Origin: Sphingomonas echinoides ATCC 14820
GTDB taxonomy: Bacteria > Pseudomonadota > Alphaproteobacteria > Sphingomonadales > Sphingomonadaceae
Length of the DNA: 64,000 nucleotides
Direction: 5' to 3'
NCBI RefSeq assembly: GCF_000241465.1
Contig: NZ_JH584235.1
Span: forward strand, 2,227,025 to 2,291,024
The translations under genes were made by a program, and so were the position numbers. The notes under the pieces were generated by a model. It was not told the origin of the DNA and searched no databases. It worked only from the letters and a program-made list of their open reading frames with translations. Positions 8,752 to 16,012 of this stretch are shown one piece after another (position 1 is the first letter of the stretch; the number at the start of each line of letters is the position of its first letter).

Positions 8752-10731
8752 TCATGCGTCCACCACGAGATCACCCACCGATTTTGCCTGGCAGGCGAGG
8801 ATGATGCCGTCAGCCTTCTCGTCGGCGGCAAGCGCGTCTTCCACTTCCATCGTCACTTGGCCTTGCCGCAAGGGGACCTTGCACCTTCCGCAGATGCCGA
8901 CCCGGCATTCATAGTCGATGGCCACGCCAATCGCCTCGGCCGCCTCGAGGACGGATTGGTCGGGCGCGAGCGCGCCGTTCTTGCCGGACTTCGAAAATGA
9001 GATCGTCGCCTGCGCAGAAGGAATGGCGGGCGGCGTCTGCGGGGTGGCCGATGCCTGGCTGTCGGTCGCGGTCGCTGCCGGTTCATCTTCAAGGACGGGG
9101 CCGCCCTTGGGGGGGGCAAATTCCTCGGTCTTGACCTGCTCCGCCGGCACCTTGAGCTGCGCAAGCGCCGCCTTCACCGCGTCCATCATCGGCGGCGGGC
9201 CGCACAGGTGAACGCGCCTGCTGGCGATTTCGGGAACGGAAGCGGCGATGAAATCGGCCGTCAAATAACCGGAAGGCCCGGCCCAGTCGGTCCCTTCGGG
9301 CTTTGCGACGATGGAGACGATGTGAAGCTTGTGGTGGCGCCGCGCCAGATAGTCGCATTCCTCGCGAAAGATCAGATCCGTCGGCGTGTTGACACCGTAG
9401 AGGAGGTAGATGTCGTGTTCATAGGAGCGGTCCGTCAGGCTGCGCAGCACACTCATCATCGGTGTGATGCCGACTCCGCCGGCGATCAGGACGATCCCCT
9501 CGGCTTCCTTGCCGGTGAAGAAGAACCGGCCCGCGGGCGCCGCAATCTCGAGAAGGTCGCCCGTGGCGGCATGATCATGGAGATGGCGCGATTCCAGCCC
9601 ATATTGTTCGCGCTTGATCGTGAGCTCGATATAGTCGCGCTGTGTGGGCGATGACGAGATCGTGTAGGATCGGCGGACCTTCTGGCCTTCGATCTCCGAG
9701 GTGATCGAGGCATATTGGCCGGGCAGGAACGTGAACGGCATCGGCCCGCGGTTCGGTTCCATGAGCCGGAACGTCTTGACGCTCGGGGTCTCGTCGAAGA
9801 TCGCGGTGATCCGCAGGACGCCTTTCCACAGTCGCGGCGCTGCCGGCGTGGCGCTTCCGGGCGTAGCTGCGCCTGCAGGAGCAGCGGGCGCCGGCACGAT
9901 AGCGGCCGGGGCCGGAGAGGTGGCCGGCCTGGCCGGTGGTGTAGCCCCGCCTGGTGCGAGCCGCTCCATCAAGCTTGCGATGCGGCGCAGCCGCGCCCAT
10001 CGGAGTAGCAGCGCCGCAACCAGAGCCGCCGCCAGCAGCGCCATCGCGATCAGGTGCCACCAGGAAAGGCCCGCCAGCTCGTTTCCGTATGCCATCTGGT
10101 CGCTTTCGGCAAAACCCGACTGGGTCTTGAACCAGCTCAGGGCAATCTGCCGGGGAGGGCGGCCCTCTTCGAGGCCCCTGAGCGCGCCTGCTCCGCTGTC
10201 CGCGAGTGCGAGGCCTTCGCGAGCGCCCCTGATCGCATCCTGGGCTCCTTTCGTGTCGTTCGACATGAGAGCGTGGTGAAGCCGGGCTTGCTCCGCGGTC
10301 AGGACCTCGGCGCCCGACCCCAGGCGGGCGAGAGCCGCGGCGCGTACCGTCCGTCGTGCCTCATCGGTCAGGACGGGCCAGTCCATCAGCGAGGGGTAGA
10401 AGGGTTTGGCGCCGCCGTTCCCACAGCATCCCGCCGGTCCCGCGCCCATTTTGGCACCCGGCGACGGCGCCATCATCCCTTTCATCATCGCCGCCATGGG
10501 ATCGGCAGCTTTCGCCGCGGCCGGAGCTGCTGCCCCCATCACGTTGCCCGCTGGCATCGCCGCTGGCGCGGCGGCTCCGCCCGCTGGATGATGCGACGCG
10601 TGCTCGGACTCGGCCATCTGCGCCGACGCTGGCGGTGATCCGGAGATCATCGCCAGCGCGAGTGCGATACCGCTCGTCCTCAAAGCCCGCGATAGCTTGA
10701 GGCCGGTGATGTTGTTGTGAGGGCGCGTCAC
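8752..10731 (-). CDS. Exported-N-terminus FAD/NAD(P) reductase with C-terminal 2Fe-2S ferredoxin domain
   Basis: 659 residues. An N-terminal signal-like segment (about 12-38) is followed by an Ala/Gly/Met-rich stretch with GCCG (101-104), a helical domain, and one membrane helix (about 222-244). A Pro/Ala linker leads to a ferredoxin-NADP reductase module: FAD motif RSYTISSS (354-361) and nucleotide motif GGVGITPM (418-425). The C-terminal plant-type 2Fe-2S domain has ligands Cys609, 614, 617 and 647 (C-x4-C-x2-C-x29-C). Topology predicts a periplasmic N-part and cytoplasmic redox modules that feed electrons from NAD(P)H to the adjacent cytochrome b. The GTG start at 10731 has GGAAG seven bases upstream. 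Confidence 0.85.
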   Translation of the reverse strand: MTRPHNNITGLKLSRALRTSGIALALAMISGSPPASAQMAESEHASHHPAGGAAAPAAMPAGNVMGAAAPAAAKAADPMAAMMKGMMAPSPGAKMGAGPAGCCGNGGAKPFYPSLMDWPVLTDEARRTVRAAALARLGSGAEVLTAEQARLHHALMSNDTKGAQDAIRGAREGLALADSGAGALRGLEEGRPPRQIALSWFKTQSGFAESDQMAYGNELAGLSWWHLIAMALLAAALVAALLLRWARLRRIASLMERLAPGGATPPARPATSPAPAAIVPAPAAPAGAATPGSATPAAPRLWKGVLRITAIFDETPSVKTFRLMEPNRGPMPFTFLPGQYASITSEIEGQKVRRSYTISSSPTQRDYIELTIKREQYGLESRHLHDHAATGDLLEIAAPAGRFFFTGKEAEGIVLIAGGVGITPMMSVLRSLTDRSYEHDIYLLYGVNTPTDLIFREECDYLARRHHKLHIVSIVAKPEGTDWAGPSGYLTADFIAASVPEIASRRVHLCGPPPMMDAVKAALAQLKVPAEQVKTEEFAPPKGGPVLEDEPAATATDSQASATPQTPPAIPSAQATISFSKSGKNGALAPDQSVLEAAEAIGVAIDYECRVGICGRCKVPLRQGQVTMEVEDALAADEKADGIILACQAKSVGDLVVDA

Positions 10732-10743
10732 CTGAGGACTTCC

Positions 10744-11124
10744 TTACATGTCATCCTTCATGGGCATCGGCTTGTCCGCGGGCATCGGCGCCGGCTTCGC
10801 GGCGGCGGGTTTCGGATGGCGGTGCGGGGCGGCCTTGTGCTTGGCCATCGGCTTCTTCTTCATGCCGCAGCATCCGGCCTTCTTCGCCATCGGAGGCATG
10901 GCCGCGGGCATCTTGTCGTGCTGCATCGGCATGCCGGCCATGCCCGGCATCGTGTCGTGCTTCTCCATCATGCCGCCTGCCGGCATCGACCTGTCGGCGG
11001 GAGGCGCGGGCTGGGCCGAAGTCTGGCCGGCGGCTTGCCCTTGGGCGGAAGCGATGGCGGGCGACAGCAAGATGGAACCTGCCAGCGCAAGCGCGCGCAA
11101 GCGGAAAGAACCTGTCATGATCAT
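10744..11124 (-). CDS. Met/His/Lys-rich exported protein, putative metal binder
   Basis: 126 residues with a signal peptide (LALAGSILLSPAIASA, cleavage near residue 28). The mature part is low-complexity and rich in Met, Lys, Pro and His, with repeated MPGM/MPMQ/MPPM blocks, KKAGCCGMKKK and the tail PMPMKDDM. Methionine-rich periplasmic proteins typically bind Cu(I)/Ag(I), so a metal-binding role is inferred. The ATG at 11124 follows GGAG at eight bases; a second ATG lies two codons later. It leads the redox operon, 12 bases before the flavoprotein, and shares the GCCG motif with it. Confidence 0.75.
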   Translation of the reverse strand: MIMTGSFRLRALALAGSILLSPAIASAQGQAAGQTSAQPAPPADRSMPAGGMMEKHDTMPGMAGMPMQHDKMPAAMPPMAKKAGCCGMKKKPMAKHKAAPHRHPKPAAAKPAPMPADKPMPMKDDM

Positions 11125-11202
11125 AATCAATACTCCATTGCAATGACCTGGCCGATCATCCGGCTGGCCACGGTTCTGAGGGACCACAGATGGATTTTGG
11201 CC

Positions 11203-11216
11203 AATATACGTAATTT
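11203..11216. promoter_or_regulatory. TACGTAAT-type box upstream of the redox operon
   Basis: AATATACGTAATTT, centred on TACGTA, about 83 bases upstream of the Met-rich protein start. It resembles the boxes at 5724, 14918 and 31691. It separates the DUF1622 gene from the redox operon, where a new promoter is expected. Confidence 0.45.
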
Positions 11217-11265
11217 CCTATTCGCCCGGCGTCGTCGCCTGGCCGCCAGGAGCCGGCGACGACAC

Positions 11266-11637
11266 TCAATCATCGCGTGGGGTTCCTGTCGCTCTCTGCC
11301 ACGGCCAACGGCCCTTGATCTCGACCTCGAGCGAGAAACTCAGGAAGGTTCGTATCAGTACGATGCCGGCAAGGACCGCGAGGCTGCTGAGCGTGGGCTG
11401 GATCGCGATGGTGTTGATGATGTCGGCCGCGACCAGGAATTCGAGTCCGAGAAGAATGGCTTCGCCAAGGCTCGACCTGAAGCTGCCCACCACATGCTGG
11501 TCGATCGGACCTTTCACGGATTGCTGCAGGAATCTGATCAGCGAAGAACCCGCGCCCACGACGATGATCGCCGTCCCCGTGACTTCAATTGCCCGCGTGA
11601 TCCAGTGGATGCCCTCCACGATGAGGCTCTCGGTCAT
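11266..11637 (-). CDS. DUF1622 family membrane protein
   Basis: 123-residue protein with three predicted membrane helices. The conserved GEAILLGLEFLVAADII stretch and the following helix pair are characteristic of DUF1622, a family of unknown function. The ATG at 11637 overlaps the stop of the preceding exported-protein gene (ATGA), so it is the third gene of the MerR operon. The frame could start three codons earlier, without the overlap. Confidence 0.85.
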   Translation of the reverse strand: MTESLIVEGIHWITRAIEVTGTAIIVVGAGSSLIRFLQQSVKGPIDQHVVGSFRSSLGEAILLGLEFLVAADIINTIAIQPTLSSLAVLAGIVLIRTFLSFSLEVEIKGRWPWQRATGTPRDD

Positions 11638-12095
11638 CGCGGGCACCGGTGCATCACGTGGCGAACCCTGCGACCGCCCAATGCGACGAGGCGATCGGGT
11701 TCGCGTTCGATGATCACCATGCGTTTTTCGGGCGGCCCCGGGGCGGCGGTCTCCGGCCGCGCCAGGGAATAGAAGATGGTGTCACCGAGTTCGTACCACT
11801 TCCCGGTGGCGCGCGGTGTCCGGTCGGGCAAACGGAGTTCGTTGTAAGAGCCGTCTGCCCTGAACTCCCAGGCTGTGCCGGTCTCGCATCCGGACCGGGC
11901 ATCGAACGACCAGATACCGACAAGATCCGTTTTCGTGCCACGACCCTGGGCGGGCTGGCTCTCCGCAACAGAAGGCTGGGCCAGGCCGCCAGCTGCAGCG
12001 ACGATAGCCAAGGCCAAACCTGCTCGGCGGCGGAGCGACGGGGACCGGCCGGGCCAAAGCAACGGCGGACCCAAGCGCTGCAAAACGGGTCTCAT
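11634..12095 (-). CDS. Exported protein of unknown function
   Basis: 153 residues with an N-terminal signal-like region (RRRAGLALAIVAAAGGLAQPSVA) and a mature domain containing LVGIWSFDARSGCETG, GSYNELRLPDRTPRATGKW and VRHVMHRC. The beta-rich GIWSFD...GSY...GKW pattern resembles small lipocalin-like extracytoplasmic domains, but no family is certain. Two Cys in the mature part could pair. It is coupled by ATGA overlaps both to merR (upstream) and DUF1622 (downstream), so it probably belongs to the metal response controlled by that regulator. Confidence 0.7.
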   Translation of the reverse strand: MRPVLQRLGPPLLWPGRSPSLRRRAGLALAIVAAAGGLAQPSVAESQPAQGRGTKTDLVGIWSFDARSGCETGTAWEFRADGSYNELRLPDRTPRATGKWYELGDTIFYSLARPETAAPGPPEKRMVIIEREPDRLVALGGRRVRHVMHRCPR

Positions 12096-12556
12096 GAGGG
12101 CGCCTTCACCGCGCCGGCTGCAGGAGGGTTTCCGTGCCCTGGTGCGTCTTCCCTGGGAATGCTCGCGAGATGCGCGAGGATCGGGCAATCCGCGATGGGA
12201 ATGTCGATCGAGCATTGGGCGGACAGGGCGGACAGGGCGGTCTTGATGCGGGTCAGATCATCGATACGGGTGGTCGCTTCATTGATCTTGCTCTCGGTGA
12301 TGGCCAGGACATCGGCAGTTGTCGCGGTGTCGGACGCGCGCAAATCGAGCAGGCTTCCGATTTCGCGAAGCGTGAAACCCAGCAGCTGCCCCTTGCGGAT
12401 GAACCGCACGCGCTCGAGATCGGCGTCGCCATAGGTGCGGTAACCGGCAGAAGACCGGGCGGGCGGAGGAAGCAGACCGTTGCGCTCGTAATAGCGGATG
12501 GTATCGGGACGGATGCCGAGCGCACGCGACAGCTTTCCGATCGTGAAATATGTCAT
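12092..12556 (-). CDS. MerR-family metal-responsive regulator, CueR-like
   Basis: 154 residues. The winged HTH at the N-terminus (FTIGKLSRALGIRPDTIRYY, then GYRTYGDADLERVRFI) is followed by a long dimer helix and a C-terminal metal loop with Cys115 and Cys124. The position that is Cys in Zn/Pb-type MerR proteins aligns with Thr80 in TTADV, as Ser77 does in CueR. This favours a monovalent Cu/Ag sensor, although the loop spacing C-x8-C is one longer than in CueR. The ATG at 12556 has GGAG eight bases before it; the longer frame to 12598 runs through a palindrome. First gene of a three-gene operon. Confidence 0.88.
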   Translation of the reverse strand: MTYFTIGKLSRALGIRPDTIRYYERNGLLPPPARSSAGYRTYGDADLERVRFIRKGQLLGFTLREIGSLLDLRASDTATTADVLAITESKINEATTRIDDLTRIKTALSALSAQCSIDIPIADCPILAHLASIPREDAPGHGNPPAAGAVKAPS

Positions 12557-12569
12557 GGCGCGTCTCCGT

Positions 12570-12597
12570 TGCCGCGACCATTCGAAAGGTCGCGGCA
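12570..12597. promoter_or_regulatory. 28-bp near-perfect palindrome before the CueR-like gene
   Basis: Arms GCCGCGACC and GGTCGCGGC (12571-12579, 12588-12596) flank a TTCGAA core; one flanking A/A pair is the only mismatch within 12570-12597. It lies 13 bases upstream of the merR start codon. There is no T-run on the minus strand, so an operator is likelier than a terminator. The GACC...GGTC halves resemble MerR-type operators. Confidence 0.5.
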
Positions 12598-12658
12598 TTA
12601 TTCCTTCGATTTGATCTTGCTCGGCCCAGGCAGCGCCGGGCGTTCCCGCCCGCTTTGC

Positions 12659-12997
12659 TTACATGTCCTTCATCGGGGCGGACTGACTGTTGTCGGGCGT
12701 GCTCGTAGGCGGGGCGCCATTGGGCATCATCGGCCCACCCCGGCGCATGTCGCTGTGGTCCATATCCTGACGGTGGCGCTCATCCATATCGGCCGCCGCG
12801 TTGTCGGTCCCGACAGAGTCCGTGGCGGCGGCGGTGTCGTTTTCAAGCGCGCCGGGCGCGCTTGCAGAGGCATTGGAGGCAGCCTGGTTTTGCGTGCCGT
12901 CCGTCTTCTTGCCGCACGCAGCAAGCGTTCCGAGAAGCGCAAGGGCTGTGAGCCCCGAGACGATCTTCCCGGACGTATTCGTGAGGTGAGTCTTCAT
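12659..12997 (-). CDS. Met-rich putative lipoprotein
   Basis: 112-residue lipoprotein precursor with a lipobox LAAC (Cys28) after a hydrophobic signal. The mature part is Ala/Asp/Asn-rich and turns Met/His-rich near the end (DMDERHRQDMDHSDMRRG, then GPMM), finishing in APMKDM. The tail resembles the PMPMKDDM end of the Met-rich exported protein at 10744. A periplasmic metal buffer is inferred. It may have its own promoter; about 100 bases separate it from the CueR-like gene downstream. Confidence 0.7.
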   Translation of the reverse strand: MKTHLTNTSGKIVSGLTALALLGTLAACGKKTDGTQNQAASNASASAPGALENDTAAATDSVGTDNAAADMDERHRQDMDHSDMRRGGPMMPNGAPPTSTPDNSQSAPMKDM

Positions 12998-13038
12998 GAT
13001 GTGTCTCCGAATGAGAGTGAGCGGTCGAACGCAAATCC

Positions 13039-13073
13039 CGTCGGACGAGCTTGATAAGCGTGCTCGACCGACG
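13039..13073 (-). terminator. Possible terminator hairpin after the second MerR operon
   Basis: Inverted repeat CGTCGGACGAGC / GCTCGACCGACG (13039-13050 and 13062-13073), 12-bp stem with one mismatch and an 11-base loop. It starts about ten bases beyond the stop of the small lipoprotein gene on the minus strand. Only a short T-tract follows, so termination would be weak. Confidence 0.45.
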
Positions 13074-13083
13074 GATCAGGGTG

Positions 13084-13299
13084 TCATTGCTGCTTGAGAA
13101 TCTGCAGGCAGCGATCGTGCGAGAGATTCATCGGGTTGCGCCCCTGTCCCTTCATCTCGTTGTGATCATGGGGCGTCGCGAGACCCATATTGTCTTCCAT
13201 GGCCTTGCAGCTCGCGATCTGCGCGCTAGTCGGCGGAATGGTCGCGCAAGCGCCGAGCAGCGCCAGTGGTAGCAATCCCAGCGAGATAGAGTATTTCAT
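13084..13299 (-). CDS. Small lipoprotein
   Basis: 71-residue lipoprotein precursor: MKYSISLGLLPLALLGAC with lipobox LGAC at Cys18. The mature part includes CKAMEDNMGL, TPHDHNEMKGQGRNPM and a C-terminal CLQILKQQ. Two mature Cys could form a disulfide. Begins two bases after the MerR stop, so both are co-expressed. Function is unknown; the His/Met/Asp-rich centre may bind metal. Confidence 0.7.
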   Translation of the reverse strand: MKYSISLGLLPLALLGACATIPPTSAQIASCKAMEDNMGLATPHDHNEMKGQGRNPMNLSHDRCLQILKQQ

Positions 13300-13301
13300 G
13301 T

Positions 13302-13781
13302 TCAGTCCTTCCCGGTGCAGGTGGTGTGGTCCTCTCCCACGGAAATTTGTTCTGGTTGATCTGCGGCCAATTGAGACAGCCGCCCGTCCCGAACCAGAAA
13401 GAGGATCGGGCAAGGGTCGCTTTCGGCTTCGTGCGAGGGCGCTTCACCCAGCTGCTCAAGGCCTGTTTCGATAAGCTTGAGCTGTTCCACCCTGGCCAGT
13501 GCTTCGCGCAGTTTGACCCGCGTGACGGCGAGGATCTCCGACCCGGCGAGGGCGTCTCCGGCCCGCACCAGCAGGAGCGCCTGCGTTTCGGTGAGGGTGT
13601 AACCGAGCCCCTGTGCAGCGCGAACGAACTTGATGCGTTCGACGTCTGCAGGATGATAGACGCGGTATCCTGCACTGGTCCGTTGCGGAGCGGGGAGCAG
13701 GCCGGTGCGCTCATAATAGCGTATGGTATCCTTTCGAACGCCGGCAGCCTCGGCCAGCTCACCGATTCTAAGCCGTGACAT
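13302..13781 (-). CDS. MerR-family transcriptional regulator
   Basis: 159 residues: winged HTH (LRIGELAEAAGVRKDTIRYY; GYRVYHPADVERIKFV), a dimerisation helix, and a C-terminal region with Cys124 in DPCPIL and Cys155 near the end. It lacks the closely spaced Cys pair of typical Cu/Zn/Hg sensors, so its inducer is uncertain; cobalt, other metals or a redox signal are possible. The start at 13781 aligns with the family N-terminus. It precedes a small lipoprotein by two bases. Confidence 0.88.
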   Translation of the reverse strand: MSRLRIGELAEAAGVRKDTIRYYERTGLLPAPQRTSAGYRVYHPADVERIKFVRAAQGLGYTLTETQALLLVRAGDALAGSEILAVTRVKLREALARVEQLKLIETGLEQLGEAPSHEAESDPCPILFLVRDGRLSQLAADQPEQISVGEDHTTCTGKD

Positions 13782-13806
13782 GGCAAGTCTCGGAGGCACC
13801 GTGCCG

Positions 13807-13829
13807 CTTGGACCTAGGTCCAGGGTCAA
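13807..13829 (-). promoter_or_regulatory. MerR-type operator/promoter candidate
   Basis: A perfect 14-bp palindrome TGGACCTAGGTCCA (13809-13822) sits directly beside a minus-strand -35-like TTGACC (13824-13829), the layout of MerR-activated promoters with the operator in an extended spacer. The -10 at the expected 19-base distance is poor. Probably controls the second MerR gene itself. Confidence 0.5.
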
Positions 13830-13955
13830 GAGAAATATTTGGACGTCGGTCGATCATCGCCGCTCTCCTGTCCGCTCAAACGCCGCGCGATTTTTCGTTG
13901 CTTGCGGTCGCCATCAGGCATCATGGGGAGCGGCAAGCCCCTCCCCGGCACTCCC

Positions 13956-14318
13956 TTATTTCTTGCGGAGCTCGACGATGTCGTGAACTGCGGGCGTGCC
14001 GTCGGCGACGCTCACATGCGCGAAATGGTCATCGAAAATATGGTCGACCCTGACGTGGCCGATGAGGTCTCGACGATAAGCGGGGCCAGTTCCTTTGAAG
14101 CCGGAGCCGGGCAGCGTCTTCATGCGATAGACGTCGAGCACCTGTCCGACTGTCGCGCCATCGGCTTTGCCGACACACACGATCGTTCCGGTCGTGTCTT
14201 TGCCGACAATGGATCCGCGCATGAAGAATGTGTGGCCGATGCCGGTCGCCAGAGCGGGAACCGCGCCGGCGAGGGCGATACCAGCGAGGGCCAGCGATAT
14301 TGATTTCCTGAAACGCAT
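13956..14318 (-). CDS. Exported protein, tandem paralogue A
   Basis: 120 residues with a signal peptide (SISLALAGIALAGAVPALA). The mature part is conserved with the adjacent paralogue: GIGHTFFMRGSIVGKD, VCVGKADGATVGQVLDVYR, and an ending VHDIVELRKK. The pattern (a short conserved core with GxVxxV-like strands) suggests a small beta-barrel or SH3-like periplasmic domain, but no named family is recognised. Start at 14318 chosen for the signal peptide. Probably in an operon with paralogue B, 139 bases upstream. Confidence 0.75.
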   Translation of the reverse strand: MRFRKSISLALAGIALAGAVPALATGIGHTFFMRGSIVGKDTTGTIVCVGKADGATVGQVLDVYRMKTLPGSGFKGTGPAYRRDLIGHVRVDHIFDDHFAHVSVADGTPAVHDIVELRKK

Positions 14319-14457
14319 CTCGATTCCTTTCAATTCATGTCCCCGAGCGCCAAGTCCGGTGTTCGTCGTTTGATTGCGAGCGCTGGTGCCGGTCTGGTTT
14401 CGCAGCGAGGTGTCGCGTTGATGGTAGGGGACGGCGATCGCCGTCCCCGCTGCCAGC

Positions 14458-14817
14458 TTATTTCTTGCGGAGTTCGACGATGTCGTGGACCGCGGGAGTG
14501 CCATCGGCGACGCTCACATGCGCGAAATGGTCATCGAAGATATGATCGATCTTGACGTGCCCGACGGCCACGCGACGGAAGCCCGCGCCGGGGGTCTTCG
14601 AAGGACCAGGCGTGCTTTGCACACGGTAGACCTCGAGGACCTGTCCGACAGTCGCGCCATCGGCCTTGCCGACGCAGACGACCGTTCCGGTCGAGTCTTT
14701 GCCGACGATCGATCCGCGCATGAAAAAGCTGTGGCCGATGCCCTGGGCGAAGGTGGGCGCGGCGCCGAGCATGGCGAGGCCAGCAAGCGCGATGGTGATC
14801 TTCTTCTTGAGCAACAT
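14458..14817 (-). CDS. Exported protein, tandem paralogue B
   Basis: 119 residues, signal peptide ending near TFAQG, and the same mature core as paralogue A. The last 28 residues (from HIFDDHF to ELRKK) are identical in both, while the middle diverges (STPGPSKTPGAGF versus LPGSGFKGTGP). The two arose by tandem duplication. The gene is preceded by a leader hairpin (14864-14892) and a TACGTAAT-like box (14918-14932). Function unknown. Confidence 0.75.
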   Translation of the reverse strand: MLLKKKITIALAGLAMLGAAPTFAQGIGHSFFMRGSIVGKDSTGTVVCVGKADGATVGQVLEVYRVQSTPGPSKTPGAGFRRVAVGHVKIDHIFDDHFAHVSVADGTPAVHDIVELRKK

Positions 14818-14863
14818 GGTGGAAGCCTCCTTGGCTGAGTTTACAAGACCCGCCGAGGAAACC

Positions 14864-14892
14864 TGGCGGTGAAGAACCTTTCTTCGCCACCA
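14864..14892 (-). other. Leader hairpin upstream of paralogue B
   Basis: Inverted repeat TGGCGGTGAAGAA / TTCTTCGCCACCA, 11 of 13 pairs, three-base loop, ending about 47 bases before the paralogue B start on the minus strand. Could stabilise or control the mRNA leader. No T-run follows. Confidence 0.35.
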
Positions 14893-14917
14893 GAACTATG
14901 GACCCAGCTCCCGACTC

Positions 14918-14932
14918 AATATGCGTAATGTT
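14918..14932. promoter_or_regulatory. TGCGTAATG-type box upstream of the paralogue pair
   Basis: AATATGCGTAATGTT, about 100 bases before the paralogue B start. It differs from AATATACGTAATTT at 11203 at two positions. Confidence 0.4.
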
Positions 14933-15360
14933 ACGAGGACGGATCAAAGGCTCCGGGGAGACATCTTTGCGTCTTACGCTTCTCTATTCGCTACTCATTT
15001 GCTTGGAACATCGCACAAAAAGGGGAGGACCCAGCCGGATTCCCGCTCGGCCCTGCACCATAGATAGAGACCGAACATCGCCAGCCCGAAAAGAAGAATC
15101 AGGTCAAGAGACAATCCCAGACCGACCGGAATGGCCACGATGTCCGGCAAGGCTCATTGGCCTTGCAGGGCTATGCGCGGCCTCCGAGCGCTTGGCGGCC
15201 CCTTATGGCAGCCGCAGCGGATGCGAGGTTCAATGACCACGCGCATCTCTCCCGTACGATGCGGCGGTTTATGGTTGTCACGCCAAGGACTGCGGCATGG
15301 GCGATGCCCTCCCGCTGACGGCAGCATCGACCAGCGTCGAGTGACCAAGCCTTGGGTGGA

Positions 15361-15368
15361 ATACGTAT
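15361..15368. promoter_or_regulatory. ATACGTAT palindrome upstream of the small membrane-protein gene
   Basis: Perfect 8-bp palindrome, 49 bases upstream of the ATG at 15417. It shares the TACGTA core of the other boxes but lacks the TAATG flank, so it is the weakest member of the set. Confidence 0.3.
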
Positions 15369-15416
15369 AGTGGCTGTCTTCGATCCGGCCCAAATTTGGG
15401 GGGAAAGGAAGCCGTC

Positions 15417-15683
15417 ATGACCGATGCAAGCAAGCTCAGTGTGATACGATGTGCCGCGAGCAGCGCTGCCGCTCTTTCCACTGTCTTCGTGCTTTGCTGG
15501 CTCGCGGCGACTTTGTTCGGTCCGATCGGGTCACACATGTTTGTGACGATGTTCACGCCAGCTCCGCCGGGATCGTTCGTCGCGCTGGGGGCGGGGTTGT
15601 GCTGGTCGATCGTCTTCGGAGCAGCCGTGGGAGGTCTCTTCGCCGCATTCCACAATTGGATCGGTCATTGGCAGCGTCCCTAG
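15417..15683 (+). CDS. Small two-helix membrane protein
   Basis: 88 residues with two hydrophobic helices (about 16-37 and 54-78): AALSTVFVLCWLAATLFG and ALGAGLCWSIVFGAAVGGLFA. The layout is like DUF5676-type small membrane proteins, but that assignment is tentative. The ATG at 15417 has GGAAAGGAAG upstream; an earlier TTG frame start is less likely. It precedes a DUF2933 gene and a methyltransferase and may form one operon with them. Confidence 0.7.
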   Translation: MTDASKLSVIRCAASSAAALSTVFVLCWLAATLFGPIGSHMFVTMFTPAPPGSFVALGAGLCWSIVFGAAVGGLFAAFHNWIGHWQRP

Positions 15684-15748
15684 GACGGCGCAGCGCAAGT
15701 GAGCAATCAGCAATTTTTAACGAGTTCTATATTCAAGGAAACGTGATC

Positions 15749-16012
15749 ATGGAACGGCAACGACCGGCACATACTGGGAAAGAGAATTTCCTGACGTCGC
15801 GCGCGGGCATCGTGATGATGGGCTTTCTTGCGCTCGGTTTCGTGCTGCTGTTCACGGAGCATCGCGCGCATGTACTTGGCGCGCTGCCCTTTCTGCTGCT
15901 GCTGTCGTGTCCCCTGATGCACCTCTTCATGCATCACGGACATGGGCATAGTCACGATGGAACACCGCAGCCGGGGGCCGATCGTTCGCCCCATGAGGTT
16001 CAGGGCCAGTGA
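15749..16012 (+). CDS. DUF2933 family membrane protein
   Basis: 87 residues. Contains LGFVLLFTEHRAHVLGALPF followed by the hydrophobic LLLLSCPLMHLFMHHGHGH, the signature of DUF2933, a family found beside copper-resistance and methyltransferase genes. The Met/His-rich end (HLFMHHGHGHSHDG) could bind metal. The ATG at 15749 follows AAGGAAACG. Its stop overlaps the next start (GTGA). Confidence 0.85.
   Translation: MERQRPAHTGKENFLTSRAGIVMMGFLALGFVLLFTEHRAHVLGALPFLLLLSCPLMHLFMHHGHGHSHDGTPQPGADRSPHEVQGQ

Larger units (their letters stand above)
14818..15416. other. Intergenic region with divergent promoters
   Basis: About 600 bases with no convincing gene. It contains the presumed minus-strand promoter of the paralogue pair and the plus-strand promoter of the gene at 15417. 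Regulatory-looking elements are a leader hairpin (14864-14892), a TGCGTAATGTT box (14922-14932) and an ATACGTAT palindrome (15361-15368). The middle (14950-15340) shows nothing recognisable. Confidence 0.5.

Noticed and set aside
15131..15370. 79-residue frame in the 14.8-15.4 kb gap
   Set aside because: No ribosome site, no recognisable pattern, and a composition unlike neighbouring genes.
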